DNA of 64,000 bases from NC2004 sp050874905. GTDB taxonomy: Bacteria; Bacillota; Clostridia; Lachnospirales; Lachnospiraceae. The stretch is taken from positions 1 to 64,000 of the forward strand of contig JBNMLP010000010.1 of assembly GCA_050874905.1 (NCBI GenBank). The letters run 5' to 3'. The translations under genes were made by a program, and so were the position numbers. Positions 52,472 to 61,575 of this stretch are shown one piece after another (the stretch's first letter is position 1; each line of letters starts with the position of its first letter). The notes under the pieces were generated by a model. That model saw only the letters and a list, made by a program, of their open reading frames with translations. It ran no database searches and had not been told where the DNA came from.

Positions 52472-54766
52472 CTATTTTTTATCAAATATGTGCAACAGTC
52501 GGAAGAACTTCGCGTGAATTACTTCTTGTCGAAAGGCTTCTAATAAGCTATTTTCATGCTGCAAATGTTGAATTTGTTCCTGCTGTCTTTTAATCATATT
52601 ATTTTTATTTTCCAATTCGTTTTTGTAATTGCGCAAATCCAACATACTTTCGTATACTTTGGCCTTTGACTCTTTAATAATACTAATGAATTGTGATAAA
52701 TCAGATCTAGTGTAATAAAATTCAACATTATCAAATTCAATCACAATTTCATGTTTGTCTTCAAAATTACCCTGCAATACAAATTGCGGATAATGATTAT
52801 TAAAAATTATTTGCTGACCATTTAAAAATCCTGCAATAGGATGTAATTGCAAAGATGTATCTAAGCACTTGGCATTTGTAACAATTGAGTATAACCCCTC
52901 TGCTAATTGAATTCTAATCTCCTTTACCCCTTTAGGAACAAAAATTGAAATCTGGGTTGTAGCATTTTGAGATTCCTTTAATACAAGTTTTTGCTTATAA
53001 ATTGCTTTGTATCCCGTACCATAATCGAAATATGCATAAGATTTTCTTTCATCTGTTTTGCAATCCAGATCCATGCAAAAATCCACTAACGTTTCATTCT
53101 CACATTTACCACTTTTTTTCACAGCCAAAGAAATCTCGTTATAGTTTTCAATATATGTTTTTGCCAATATTTGGTTATAGGATCTATTCACATAGCATTC
53201 CTCTGATTGTGCAAGCAACGATAAAAGTGAGGTAAATACATATACTTCATGGTCTATCTTATTATTCCATACTGTTTCTGGAATACGATCCATTAAGGAT
53301 ATCATTATATTTTTTCTAACCCACATGCATCCACTAAACTGTCCCATTGCCCCTTGATACAATTTGTAATTCAAGTTCAATCCATAACAATAATTCAAAT
53401 CATTTATTGTTTTCGTACAGGAATCCTTTATCATCGATTCATAGTTATAAAACAAACTATGCATTGGATTCGGCATATAAGTTAGTGCAAGCAGTGGCTC
53501 ATCTCCAAAATGATTCACAATTTGATTACGATAGCCCGGGGTAGAAATAATACTATTGTCAATTACATATTGAAATGCTCCATTGTCATTCCGACAATCA
53601 ATATATTTTTGTTCATTATTTGCTAAAATAAAACAATAATCTTCCTTGATTTCATCCAAGCAATAATATATGCTTGCCCAATTTTGTTTATTATGATTTA
53701 ATATTACAACATTTCTGCCATCTAACTTTTTATATTTTTCATCTGCCCCAAGCAAATATACCGTAGCATATTGGGCATACTCCTCTACTAAATTTAAGTC
53801 TAACCCCTTATACTCGCAATCAATCAAAACCGCATACGTTTTTGTTCCGCTCACATTTTTATCTTCATCAAAAATTGTATTTAAGTTAATACCATTTACA
53901 ACTTGATTCAAAGGATTACATCGTATGATATTATTTAGAAACATATCCATATCATACGATGTGTTTTCTTTCAAATAATGATATAGCGACGGTGCAACCT
54001 GATTAATATTCTCTCTCATTTTTTCATCTAAATTATAGTAAAATAATTTTCTTTTAAAAAAAGGAGAATGATATTTTTCAATCAATTTTTGTGGAATAGA
54101 AAACATCGGATAAATTGTTGTGTCTATATCTTCATACGATTCGCAATATACATTCCAGGAAAAACCTTTTTCTTCAAAATGTTTTGTAAAAATTGCCTCA
54201 TGACAGGCCACCGCTTCTTCATAACATAATATATCCGGACGCTCGTCCCAGTATTTCTTAAATTCAAAACTTGTAAGCATTTTATTACGCACCGCAATAA
54301 AATGTGATTGTAAATGCATTGGAACAACATCTAGATCAATTCCTTCCCATGGATTAAATGGAGCACCATGGTGTAAGGACAATCCCCAGAAATCTATATC
54401 CTTTTTCTCTTGTTTAGAAAACATTTCTTCTAGATATTCAGTCTCTATCGGACCTGCAATCGTATAATTAAACATAACCAGCTCGTCAACCTGTTTTAAA
54501 TTGTCATAGCCATAATACTCTAACGCAGTTTTGTAGGCCCAGACATCAAACCCCTCATTCTCCCTTACCAAAACTTCTATACAACCTAGTTGCTCTAAAT
54601 TTCTCCTACTATCAATTGTCAGTTTCCCATTTACAACAACAATAATTTTACTGCAATAACACAGCATATTTTTTAATAAGTATAAAACATACTGATCTAC
54701 AACTCCTTGCCCATCATAGAAGAAAAAGATACCTATACGATTAACATTATCTTTTTTTAATTTCAT
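52472..54766 (-). CDS. RgpF-like rhamnan synthesis protein, second copy with C-terminal coiled coil
   Basis: A 764-residue protein whose N-terminal half parallels the RgpF gene below (NRIGIFFFYDGQGVVDQYVLYLL, RENEGFDVWAYKTALEYYG, WGLSLHH, PMHLQSHFIAVRNKML). The middle resembles the second unit (ILNHNKQNWASIYYCLDEI, GAMGQFSGCMWVRKNI). It adds a C-terminal carbohydrate-binding-like segment and a coiled coil (NKNNMIKRQQEQIQHLQHEN). It is the AT-rich, more diverged member of the pair. Both are probably rhamnosyl-chain enzymes on the inner face of the membrane; donor and linkage are not known. Confidence 0.85.
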   Translation of the reverse strand: MKLKKDNVNRIGIFFFYDGQGVVDQYVLYLLKNMLCYCSKIIVVVNGKLTIDSRRNLEQLGCIEVLVRENEGFDVWAYKTALEYYGYDNLKQVDELVMFNYTIAGPIETEYLEEMFSKQEKKDIDFWGLSLHHGAPFNPWEGIDLDVVPMHLQSHFIAVRNKMLTSFEFKKYWDERPDILCYEEAVACHEAIFTKHFEEKGFSWNVYCESYEDIDTTIYPMFSIPQKLIEKYHSPFFKRKLFYYNLDEKMRENINQVAPSLYHYLKENTSYDMDMFLNNIIRCNPLNQVVNGINLNTIFDEDKNVSGTKTYAVLIDCEYKGLDLNLVEEYAQYATVYLLGADEKYKKLDGRNVVILNHNKQNWASIYYCLDEIKEDYCFILANNEQKYIDCRNDNGAFQYVIDNSIISTPGYRNQIVNHFGDEPLLALTYMPNPMHSLFYNYESMIKDSCTKTINDLNYCYGLNLNYKLYQGAMGQFSGCMWVRKNIMISLMDRIPETVWNNKIDHEVYVFTSLLSLLAQSEECYVNRSYNQILAKTYIENYNEISLAVKKSGKCENETLVDFCMDLDCKTDERKSYAYFDYGTGYKAIYKQKLVLKESQNATTQISIFVPKGVKEIRIQLAEGLYSIVTNAKCLDTSLQLHPIAGFLNGQQIIFNNHYPQFVLQGNFEDKHEIVIEFDNVEFYYTRSDLSQFISIIKESKAKVYESMLDLRNYKNELENKNNMIKRQQEQIQHLQHENSLLEAFRQEVIHAKFFRLLHIFDKK

Positions 54767-54786
54767 TTCTTTACTCCAGTATAATT

Positions 54787-55614
54787 TTACAAAGCCATAA
54801 TTTTTTCAATTATGGTACTGTCCCCATACTCGATTTTAGAATCATACTCACGATCCGGAAATGCACCATAATTCAAAGTTATATCGAGATTATTTTCCTT
54901 AATAAATTGTTCCACTCTATCTCCTAATGACATCGGCTTACCAGAACATACATTAATGATACCTGTATATACATCCTGTGTACTTGCCTTTGCAATCTGT
55001 TTCGCCAATTCTGTTACTGAAATAAAATCATATTGATTTTTTCCAGTCGTAAATGGAAACTCCTTTTTGCCTTCTTCTACTGCAGATAAGATTTTTGCGA
55101 AAACTGAATTATTCTTCTTGTCGTCACCCAAAATGTAGTATGCTCTCAACCAGAACACATTAACTTCTTTATCATTTGTATAATTAAGTAATGCCTGCCT
55201 CAAGGCATTTTTTGCAATACCATATTGCGACAATGGGTTGCAGGGAGTATTTTCATCAATCTTTCCTTCATAAAATCCAATTTCATGCATCGTCCCCATA
55301 ACAGCAATATTTTTGCAACCTGCATCTACCAGATTTCTTAAAAAGATATAGTGGGAAGACAAATTATCCATGTGAGCGTTAGAACTGTGTACAAATCCGT
55401 CCTTCCATGCTAAATGAATCACACTGTCCGGGCAACCTAACTGATTGTAAATATCTTTTTCTCCAGAAAAAATACTAACATCAGAAAGCTCCGCTTTTGG
55501 ATTAATTCCATCTGTAAAAAAATCAATTGCGACCACTTCATGACCTAATTCCAGTAATGAATTTACCACATGTCTACCAATATAGCCTCCAGCACCTGTA
55601 ACTGCTACTCTCAT
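54787..55614 (-). CDS. Extended SDR, RmlD/Tll-like sugar reductase or epimerase
   Basis: A 275-residue SDR: TGAGGYIGRHVV at the N-terminus, VIHLAW, MGTMHEIG and SQYGIAKNALRQA (catalytic Tyr and Lys). It is shorter than typical sugar epimerases and lacks an obvious substrate-specific signature. Placed between the ABC exporter and RgpF genes, it may produce a rarer 6-deoxy hexose such as 6-deoxy-L-talose, or reduce a 4-keto sugar; both are inference. Confidence 0.75.
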   Translation of the reverse strand: MRVAVTGAGGYIGRHVVNSLLELGHEVVAIDFFTDGINPKAELSDVSIFSGEKDIYNQLGCPDSVIHLAWKDGFVHSSNAHMDNLSSHYIFLRNLVDAGCKNIAVMGTMHEIGFYEGKIDENTPCNPLSQYGIAKNALRQALLNYTNDKEVNVFWLRAYYILGDDKKNNSVFAKILSAVEEGKKEFPFTTGKNQYDFISVTELAKQIAKASTQDVYTGIINVCSGKPMSLGDRVEQFIKENNLDITLNYGAFPDREYDSKIEYGDSTIIEKIMAL

Positions 55615-55658
55615 ATTACTTCTCGCGTATTTGAAACGCTCTCCTTTCTTTAACTAAT

Positions 55659-56852
55659 TTAATTATTAATTTTCCATTCATAATCCATTCGGAACATCCC
55701 TCGCTCTGATGTTGATGGGAAAATTTCAAAATGACAAACTCCCCTTAAAGATTCAATTAAGTTATCATCTTTCGTATAAAAATCCAAATCAATCATATAA
55801 TGTCCGGGAAGTAATCGTGTCTCTTTTAACCAAAGTTCCAAACTTCCTTCCTCTTTTAGTTCTATTACTTCCGTATCATACTTAGTATCATATTCATAAC
55901 ACATCATATAATCACTTCGGAATACCGTCCAGCGTATATGTCCCTTCGTTGGTTTCGCAAGTTTGTAGAATACACGCGTACCAATATCATTTCCAGTTTC
56001 AAATACATTTTGAAACTGTCCATTTTTATTTAAACATTCTACTCTTGTCGCTTGTAGCTGTAACGCTTTGGCCTCTTCCGCAGCCTTACGCTCCTCTTCT
56101 GTGCGATTCTTACGATTTTCCCCCATGTATTCTAAATACAACTTATGAACATTATGAGGAACCCCATCTTCCACAATTTCTCCTTTATCCAGCCAAATCG
56201 CACGATCACACAACTCCTCAATCTGCCCCATAGAGTGTGATACAATTACAATCGTTGTTCCACTCTTCTTTATTTCCTGCATTTTCTGAGCACATTTTAA
56301 CTGGAAGTTGGCATCTCCTACCGCCAATATCTCATCAATCAATAAAATATCCGCATTCACATTGATTGCCACCGAAAATGCCAGTCTCATATACATACCA
56401 GAAGAATAGGTTCGCACCGGATTATCGATAAAATCCTCCAGTTCTGAAAAAGTTATGATATCATCTATTCGCTTTTCAATTTCTTGTTTTGTTAAACCAA
56501 AAATAGAAGCGTTAATGTATATATTCTCACGTCCGGACATATCCGGATGAAAACCTGCACCAAGCTCCAATAAACTGGACACTCTTCCTGCTAATTCAAT
56601 CGTTCCACTGTCGGGATAGATAATTTTCGTTAATAACTTCAATGTTGTACTTTTTCCACAACCATTGTGTCCAATCAGTCCAACTGCCTCTCCCTTTTTT
56701 ATGGTAAAGCTTACATTTTTAAGAATTTCCCTTTTGACATATTTATTTCTGTTTTTCGAAATTACACGATCCTTTAAAGTGTTGCTCTTATCCAAATATA
56801 CTTTAAAAGACTTCGATACATTTTTGACTTCAATCGCAACATCTTTTTCCAA
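55659..56852 (-). CDS. Wzt/TagH-type polysaccharide export ATPase with C-terminal Wzt domain
   Basis: A 397-residue ATPase: Walker A GHNGCGKST (near 63), signature YSSGMYMRLAF, Walker B ILLIDEILAVGDANF and H-loop VSHS. After about 250 comes a linker and a C-terminal beta-sandwich (about 280-397; VFETGNDIGTRVFYKL, SLELWLKETRLLPGHYMIDLDFY) like the Wzt carbohydrate-binding domain that recognises finished O-antigen chains. The start is a TTG at 56852, eight bases after GGAGGA and just after the permease stop (one-base gap). The pair exports the polymer across the membrane. Confidence 0.92.
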   Translation of the reverse strand: MEKDVAIEVKNVSKSFKVYLDKSNTLKDRVISKNRNKYVKREILKNVSFTIKKGEAVGLIGHNGCGKSTTLKLLTKIIYPDSGTIELAGRVSSLLELGAGFHPDMSGRENIYINASIFGLTKQEIEKRIDDIITFSELEDFIDNPVRTYSSGMYMRLAFSVAINVNADILLIDEILAVGDANFQLKCAQKMQEIKKSGTTIVIVSHSMGQIEELCDRAIWLDKGEIVEDGVPHNVHKLYLEYMGENRKNRTEEERKAAEEAKALQLQATRVECLNKNGQFQNVFETGNDIGTRVFYKLAKPTKGHIRWTVFRSDYMMCYEYDTKYDTEVIELKEEGSLELWLKETRLLPGHYMIDLDFYTKDDNLIESLRGVCHFEIFPSTSERGMFRMDYEWKINN

Positions 56853-56853
56853 C

Positions 56854-57627
56854 TTACAATTCCTCCGCAAAACGCTTGCTCATTTTTCTAAAAATAATCG
56901 CACCAATCACCAACGCCATAAAACATTCCACTGAACCAATCAGCATATTACTTAATTCCGGCACCTGTTTAAAATAAAGAATATCTCTATATGCCACAAT
57001 AACTCTTGTAATTGGATTCATCATATATATAAAACGATATTTCTGCGGAACATATTGCAATGCATAAATAACAGGAGATGCATACATTAACACAAGAGAA
57101 AGTGCATTCAAAATCTGCTGCATATCTCTAAAATATACGGTGACTGCACTCGCCACGAAAGTAATTCCTAATGCCAACATATACTGCATAATTAATACAA
57201 CTGGGAAAAAAAGTATACACATGATACTAATTCCATATCCGGTGATGATCAAAACCGCAAAAACCATAATAAACGACATCAGCATATTAATAAACTGTGC
57301 TGTTACAAATGCTACCGGCAATACTTCTCGAGGAAAATATATTTTTTTCAACATATCCTGCTGCCCTATTACAGACATACACCCTCCGTTTAAACAAGAT
57401 GCAAAAAATAGCCATGGCACCAAAGCAACAAACAAATGCAAGTGAAAATATGGAATATTTACCACTGGCATAATTTTTGTAAACAAAATAGTATATATGA
57501 GCAGCTGTAGCAACGGATCAATAAAAGACCACAAAAATCCTAATACCGATTTTTTATATCTTCCTACCAAGTCTCTTTTGACTAAATTAGCAATCATTGC
57601 TCTATAATCATATAAATCATGTAACAT
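56854..57627 (-). CDS. Wzm/TagG-type polysaccharide export permease
   Basis: A 257-residue ABC-2 permease with six helices: ANLVKRDLVGRYKKSVLGFLWSFIDPLLQLLIYTILF near the start, the central ISLVLMYASPVIYAL and LMNPITRVIVAYRDI late motif, and a charged end (RKMSKRFAEEL). It forms the channel of the Wzt/Wzm exporter. The ATG at 57627 follows GGAGA. Its stop lies one base from the TTG start of the ATPase, so production is coupled. Confidence 0.93.
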   Translation of the reverse strand: MLHDLYDYRAMIANLVKRDLVGRYKKSVLGFLWSFIDPLLQLLIYTILFTKIMPVVNIPYFHLHLFVALVPWLFFASCLNGGCMSVIGQQDMLKKIYFPREVLPVAFVTAQFINMLMSFIMVFAVLIITGYGISIMCILFFPVVLIMQYMLALGITFVASAVTVYFRDMQQILNALSLVLMYASPVIYALQYVPQKYRFIYMMNPITRVIVAYRDILYFKQVPELSNMLIGSVECFMALVIGAIIFRKMSKRFAEEL

Positions 57628-57650
57628 TTTTTTCTCCAAATAAACATTTC

Positions 57651-58532
57651 TTAGTCTGCCACATATTTTCCGTCAATAACATCCTTCAAATACGCACCAT
57701 ACTGATTCTTTTTTAACACATCATAAGTTTTCATTACCTCTTCTTTGGTGATCCATCCATTTAAGTAGCCAATTTCTTCCAGGCAGCCAATCTTACGATG
57801 CTGATGCGTCTCGACCGTCTTCACAAAATTGGTAGCATCCACTAATGACTCGTGTGTTCCGGTATCCAGCCAGGTGAATCCCTGTCCCAAAACTTCCACA
57901 CTAAGCTCACCATTTTCAAGATAGATCTTGTTAAGATCCGTAATCTCTAACTCACCACGCGCAGATGGTTTTAAATTCTTCGCATACTCTACAACTTTAT
58001 TATCATAAAAATAAAGTCCGGTCACACAGTAATTTGACTTTGGTTTCTCTGGCTTTTCTTCAATAGAAATCGCCTTACCATCCTTATCAAATTCTACAAT
58101 TCCAAACCGCTCCGGATCATCTACATAATATCCAAACACAGTAGCTCCGTTTTCTTTTGTAGCTGCTGCACGCAGTCTCTTCTTCAAGCCATGTCCATGG
58201 AAAATATTATCCCCCAATACCATCGCTACAGAATCATCTCCAATAAAATCTGCACCGATAATAAATGCCTGTGCCAATCCGTCCGGACTTGGCTGCACTT
58301 TATAAGAAAGTTCAATACCAAACTGGTGACCATCACCAAGCAGCTCCTGAAATCTTGGTGTATCGTCCGGAGTTGATATAATTAATATTTCCCGGATACC
58401 GGCATTCATAAGCACCGATAACGGATAATAGATCATTGGTTTGTCATAGATTGGCAATAACTGTTTTGATGTTACCATTGTAAGTGGATATAATCTGGTC
58501 CCACTACCACCTGCTAAAATAATTCCCTTCAT
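57651..58532 (-). CDS. rfbA: Glucose-1-phosphate thymidylyltransferase
   Basis: A 293-residue nucleotidyltransferase with GIILAGGSGTRLYPLT (NTP site), SKQLLPIYDKPMIYYPLS, VLGDNIFHGHG, FGIVEFDKDG and FTWLDTGTHESLVDA, all characteristic of RmlA. It joins dTTP and glucose-1-phosphate to give dTDP-glucose, feeding both the L-rhamnose and the 3-amino-sugar branches. It is separated from rfbBDC by more than 15 kb, so the rml genes flank the locus. Confidence 0.96.
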   Translation of the reverse strand: MKGIILAGGSGTRLYPLTMVTSKQLLPIYDKPMIYYPLSVLMNAGIREILIISTPDDTPRFQELLGDGHQFGIELSYKVQPSPDGLAQAFIIGADFIGDDSVAMVLGDNIFHGHGLKKRLRAAATKENGATVFGYYVDDPERFGIVEFDKDGKAISIEEKPEKPKSNYCVTGLYFYDNKVVEYAKNLKPSARGELEITDLNKIYLENGELSVEVLGQGFTWLDTGTHESLVDATNFVKTVETHQHRKIGCLEEIGYLNGWITKEEVMKTYDVLKKNQYGAYLKDVIDGKYVAD

Positions 58533-58565
58533 ATGTTCGTACCTCCATTTTATTCTATTACATCA

Positions 58566-59459
58566 CTATATTCTTCCTATCAACATTAACATCCGGAGCA
58601 TCAGTTCCGAACTAACCACTGGACGAAAGCGTTTGGGATAAAAACATTTATATACTGCACCAGGAAAAGAATATGTTTCTTTCGCAAAACGCTTGACCCA
58701 TTTTTCATTCTTCTCTGATAAACAGTCTCCAAATACATGCTCAAACTCTTTCATTCTCTTTTTTATATCTGATTCCTGTGTCAGCATACGCTTAACCCAT
58801 CTTATTCTGCTCTTTAACGTTATTCTTGTAACATTCTCCTGATGCGCCCGGTGTATTGCCCCTACTGCCTGATCATTGTAGGCCACACCAAACGCTTTTA
58901 CAATATTAGCAGCCCACCAGTCATGATAATCAATTTGTGAAGCATCGCCCTTCAGCATATACTGCCGCATCGTCTGGTTCACTACCATTGCAAAACCAGA
59001 ATAATGATTTTCTGTAATTGATCTCCGGAAATCATATTTCTCTTCTTTATAGTAAAAAGTCGATGTCGCCCCTGTTGCCTCGTTCCTTATCAAATAGGCG
59101 CAATGATAAAGCAATGGAATACCTGTTTTCTCCTGAGCATCCAACCAAGCAACCGCTCTTTGGGTCTTATCCGGATACCAGATATCGTCCTGATCTGCAA
59201 AAGAATAGTACTCTGCATCTTTCACATGATCTAATAGCCACCAAAAGCTCTTCAAAAATCCTACATTTTCTCCCAGATAAAGTACAAAAGAATATTTCTC
59301 CTGCAACATTTTCAACCGATTTACAAATACAGGATCTGACCCATCATCACGTATATACAGTTTCAAGCCATCCTGTGTCTGTTCGTATATGCTTTTTATC
59401 TGTTCTTCAATATAATCTCCACCGTTATAAGTGGACATCAAAACCGCTATCTTATCCAT
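58566..59459 (-). CDS. GT2 glycosyltransferase, rhamnosyltransferase-like
   Basis: A 297-residue GT-A enzyme with VLMSTYNGGDYIEEQIKSI, IRDDGSDP, and metal motif ADQDDIWYPDKTQ. The C-terminal half has the KCFYPKRFRP motif also seen in the 42395-43294 paralogue (KKAFYPRRWNP), so the two form a pair that may add different residues to the same chain. It lacks membrane helices. It precedes rfbA by 33 bases. Confidence 0.85.
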   Translation of the reverse strand: MDKIAVLMSTYNGGDYIEEQIKSIYEQTQDGLKLYIRDDGSDPVFVNRLKMLQEKYSFVLYLGENVGFLKSFWWLLDHVKDAEYYSFADQDDIWYPDKTQRAVAWLDAQEKTGIPLLYHCAYLIRNEATGATSTFYYKEEKYDFRRSITENHYSGFAMVVNQTMRQYMLKGDASQIDYHDWWAANIVKAFGVAYNDQAVGAIHRAHQENVTRITLKSRIRWVKRMLTQESDIKKRMKEFEHVFGDCLSEKNEKWVKRFAKETYSFPGAVYKCFYPKRFRPVVSSELMLRMLMLIGRI

Positions 59460-59475
59460 GATGAATCTTTCACCA

Positions 59476-59868
59476 CTACACCTCCAGGTGTTCTTTCTTT
59501 TCTTCCTTCTTCTGACTCAGTTCCTGATATTCTTCCCGCTGTTCTTTTCCACTAATCCCAACTTCCTGTATCAGTGCCTGTAATTTATTCTCTAAGTTTG
59601 AGATCTCGATCGTCATCATAAATACTTTCACAAGCAGGATTCCGATAATGAACAAATATACCATATTAGCAGGCGACATAATCCCAAGCATATAGGCAAG
59701 CCAATACACAATCTGTGGGAACACCGCCATCAAGATCATGATGATCGACAGTACGATCCAAAACAGGGTATATTCGATCTGCATTTTGGAATAGCGGATT
59801 TTCCTGATAATATAAAATAAACTGATAATGGACAACGCCACTAAACAGATTCTTAATGCTACGGACAT
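59476..59868 (-). CDS. DUF2304 membrane protein
   Basis: A 130-residue protein with three hydrophobic helices (about 5-20, 30-55, 65-90) and a charged coiled-coil tail (LENKLQALIQEVG, EEYQELSQKKEEKKE). DUF2304 proteins regularly accompany GT2 polyprenyl-sugar transferases; here the pair is the next gene upstream (59877-60590). A helper for a lipid-linked sugar step is likely, the exact role unknown. Confidence 0.85.
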   Translation of the reverse strand: MSVALRICLVALSIISLFYIIRKIRYSKMQIEYTLFWIVLSIIMILMAVFPQIVYWLAYMLGIMSPANMVYLFIIGILLVKVFMMTIEISNLENKLQALIQEVGISGKEQREEYQELSQKKEEKKEHLEV

Positions 59869-59876
59869 TGTTCCAC

Positions 59877-60590
59877 CTACTTTCTTGTCATAATGACATG
59901 CTTGTCATCTCGTTTCCGGAAACTCTGGATAAAGAAAATGGACACAAGCATCCGAAACATATACATTGCTGACCGGGACAGACTTAAATAACTGCTGCCC
60001 GTCATCCGCTCATCCATCTTCACCTGCACCTCCGCAATGCTCGCTCCCTGCTTTAACAGGTAGGAGATCGTATCCGGCTCCGGTCCATAGTTTAAGTTGA
60101 CTGCAAATTCCTTGATCATGGCGCGGTTAAACATCCGCATGCCCGACGTAGGATCCAATATTTTTTTGCCGGTGGTCCAGAGGATCGCTTTTGTTAATAT
60201 TCTGGAACCGATCATCCGCGCCGAACGCTCCTTGGCTTTATGCACATAACGAGATCCTATGACAATGTCATAGCCCTCTTCCATTTTGGTAAGCATTTTC
60301 TTGATATATTCGGGACGGTGCTGACCGTCTGCATCAAATTGTACGGCACAGTCATAGCCTTTTCGGTAAGCATATTTTAATCCCGCCTGAAAGGCTCCGG
60401 CGAGTCCTAAATTCACAGGCAGGTCTATAATCTCAAATCCATTTCTGTGGCAACGTCTGGATGTATGATCGGTCGATCCGTCATTGACCACAACATAATC
60501 ATATTCTGGATAATTTTCCTTTATGGTATTGACCACATGTACAATGTTGTCTTCCTCATTGTACGCAGGTATAATCATCAGCAATCGCAT
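59877..60590 (-). CDS. GT2 polyprenyl-phosphate glycosyltransferase, DPM-like
   Basis: A 237-residue GT-A enzyme: LLMIIPAYNEEDNIVHVV, VVNDGSTDHTSR, VQFDADGQHRPEYIKKML (DxD) and PTSGMRMFNRAMI. It lacks the C-terminal helices of GtrB; membrane anchoring probably comes from the DUF2304 partner nine bases downstream. It starts after GGAGG from its own promoter (60701-60729). Expected: transfer of a sugar or phosphosugar to a lipid carrier. Confidence 0.9.
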   Translation of the reverse strand: MRLLMIIPAYNEEDNIVHVVNTIKENYPEYDYVVVNDGSTDHTSRRCHRNGFEIIDLPVNLGLAGAFQAGLKYAYRKGYDCAVQFDADGQHRPEYIKKMLTKMEEGYDIVIGSRYVHKAKERSARMIGSRILTKAILWTTGKKILDPTSGMRMFNRAMIKEFAVNLNYGPEPDTISYLLKQGASIAEVQVKMDERMTGSSYLSLSRSAMYMFRMLVSIFFIQSFRKRDDKHVIMTRK

Positions 60591-60700
60591 ATTGTACCTC
60601 CAAAGCAGGGGTTCTTAATTAGCTTCCCCAAGTTCTGCCTTTTAACACTGTTTCACTGAAACAATGCGATAGTGATCCCTTTTATCACATATATAGATTT

Positions 60701-60729
60701 ATTGTAACATATTTTTCAATATGTAACAA
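60701..60729 (-). promoter_or_regulatory. Promoter upstream of the GT2/DUF2304/rfbA unit
   Basis: TTGTTA at 60724-60729, a 17-base spacer and TACAAT at 60701-60706 on the minus strand, in a 167-base gap. It would start transcription toward rfbA and the ABC exporter genes. Confidence 0.6.
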
Positions 60730-60757
60730 CATTTGACAGCTTAAGATTTTCTGACGT

Positions 60758-61558
60758 TCACACCTGATTTTCCTTTTCGCTTTTCTGATACCATCCGCAC
60801 AGCACCTTTGCAATTGCTTTTGGCCAGAACTTCAAAAACATTTCATAATCTTCGCCTTTCCGCTGGTGATCCTGAATCGTTGCCGTGGTTTCCGAACCTT
60901 CATGGATACGGTGTGCCATAAGCGGACGTGGCAGGTAACAAAAGCCCCCCTTTTCTCTGGAAAGCTGCTCCCATGTCTCCCAGTCTAAGTTGCTGCGAAA
61001 ATGCGGCACAAACAATTCGTCCCGTCCCTGTTTCTTTAAAAATGCGGTAATCCGCCCGGTATGATACATAACAGAAGGACAGCAGATCGCATTTCCAAAG
61101 CGCAGGGCAAAACGCCTCGCGAAACGACTGTTTCCACCAAATATGCGAAGCGGAAGCAGCAGCAGATCTTTGATTTTTAAATTTATCCCCCGGACAAAGG
61201 TTTCATTTTTACATTCGTAATAATTACAGAATCCGATCAGACACCCTGGATGCTCCTTCATTTTCTGCAGCAGCAGCTTCGTATAATCCTTTTCATATAA
61301 GTCGTCCTGATGCGCGATCGTCACATAAGGGGTGGAGGCACAGGACAAGGCATAGTTCCAGTCCGGTGCGATTCCTGATTTTCCCTCCCGTACGCAGTAA
61401 GTGAGTCCGTACTTTTCACTGATCTGCTCTAAATAGGGACTTGGTGTCGAGGTCGCCAGCACCAGTTCACTCGGCACACTCTGTTCTTTTAACGATCTCG
61501 CACACGCCTCAATATACGGACTTTCTTTGTATGCACATAGCACAAATGTATGATCCAT
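60758..61558 (-). CDS. GT2 glycosyltransferase
   Basis: A 266-residue GT-A enzyme with HTFVLCAYKESPYIEACARSL, SGIAPDWNYALSCASTPYVTIAHQDDLYEKDYTKLL (metal motif HQDD) and MYHTGRI. Cytoplasmic, without helices. The mid part (CKNETFVRGINLKIKDLLL) suggests an acceptor pocket not seen in the two rhamnosyltransferase-like genes. It starts 17 bases after the LTA-synthase-family gene. Donor and acceptor unknown. Confidence 0.85.
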   Translation of the reverse strand: MDHTFVLCAYKESPYIEACARSLKEQSVPSELVLATSTPSPYLEQISEKYGLTYCVREGKSGIAPDWNYALSCASTPYVTIAHQDDLYEKDYTKLLLQKMKEHPGCLIGFCNYYECKNETFVRGINLKIKDLLLLPLRIFGGNSRFARRFALRFGNAICCPSVMYHTGRITAFLKKQGRDELFVPHFRSNLDWETWEQLSREKGGFCYLPRPLMAHRIHEGSETTATIQDHQRKGEDYEMFLKFWPKAIAKVLCGWYQKSEKENQV

Positions 61559-61575
61559 GTTTTTTCTCCTTTATC

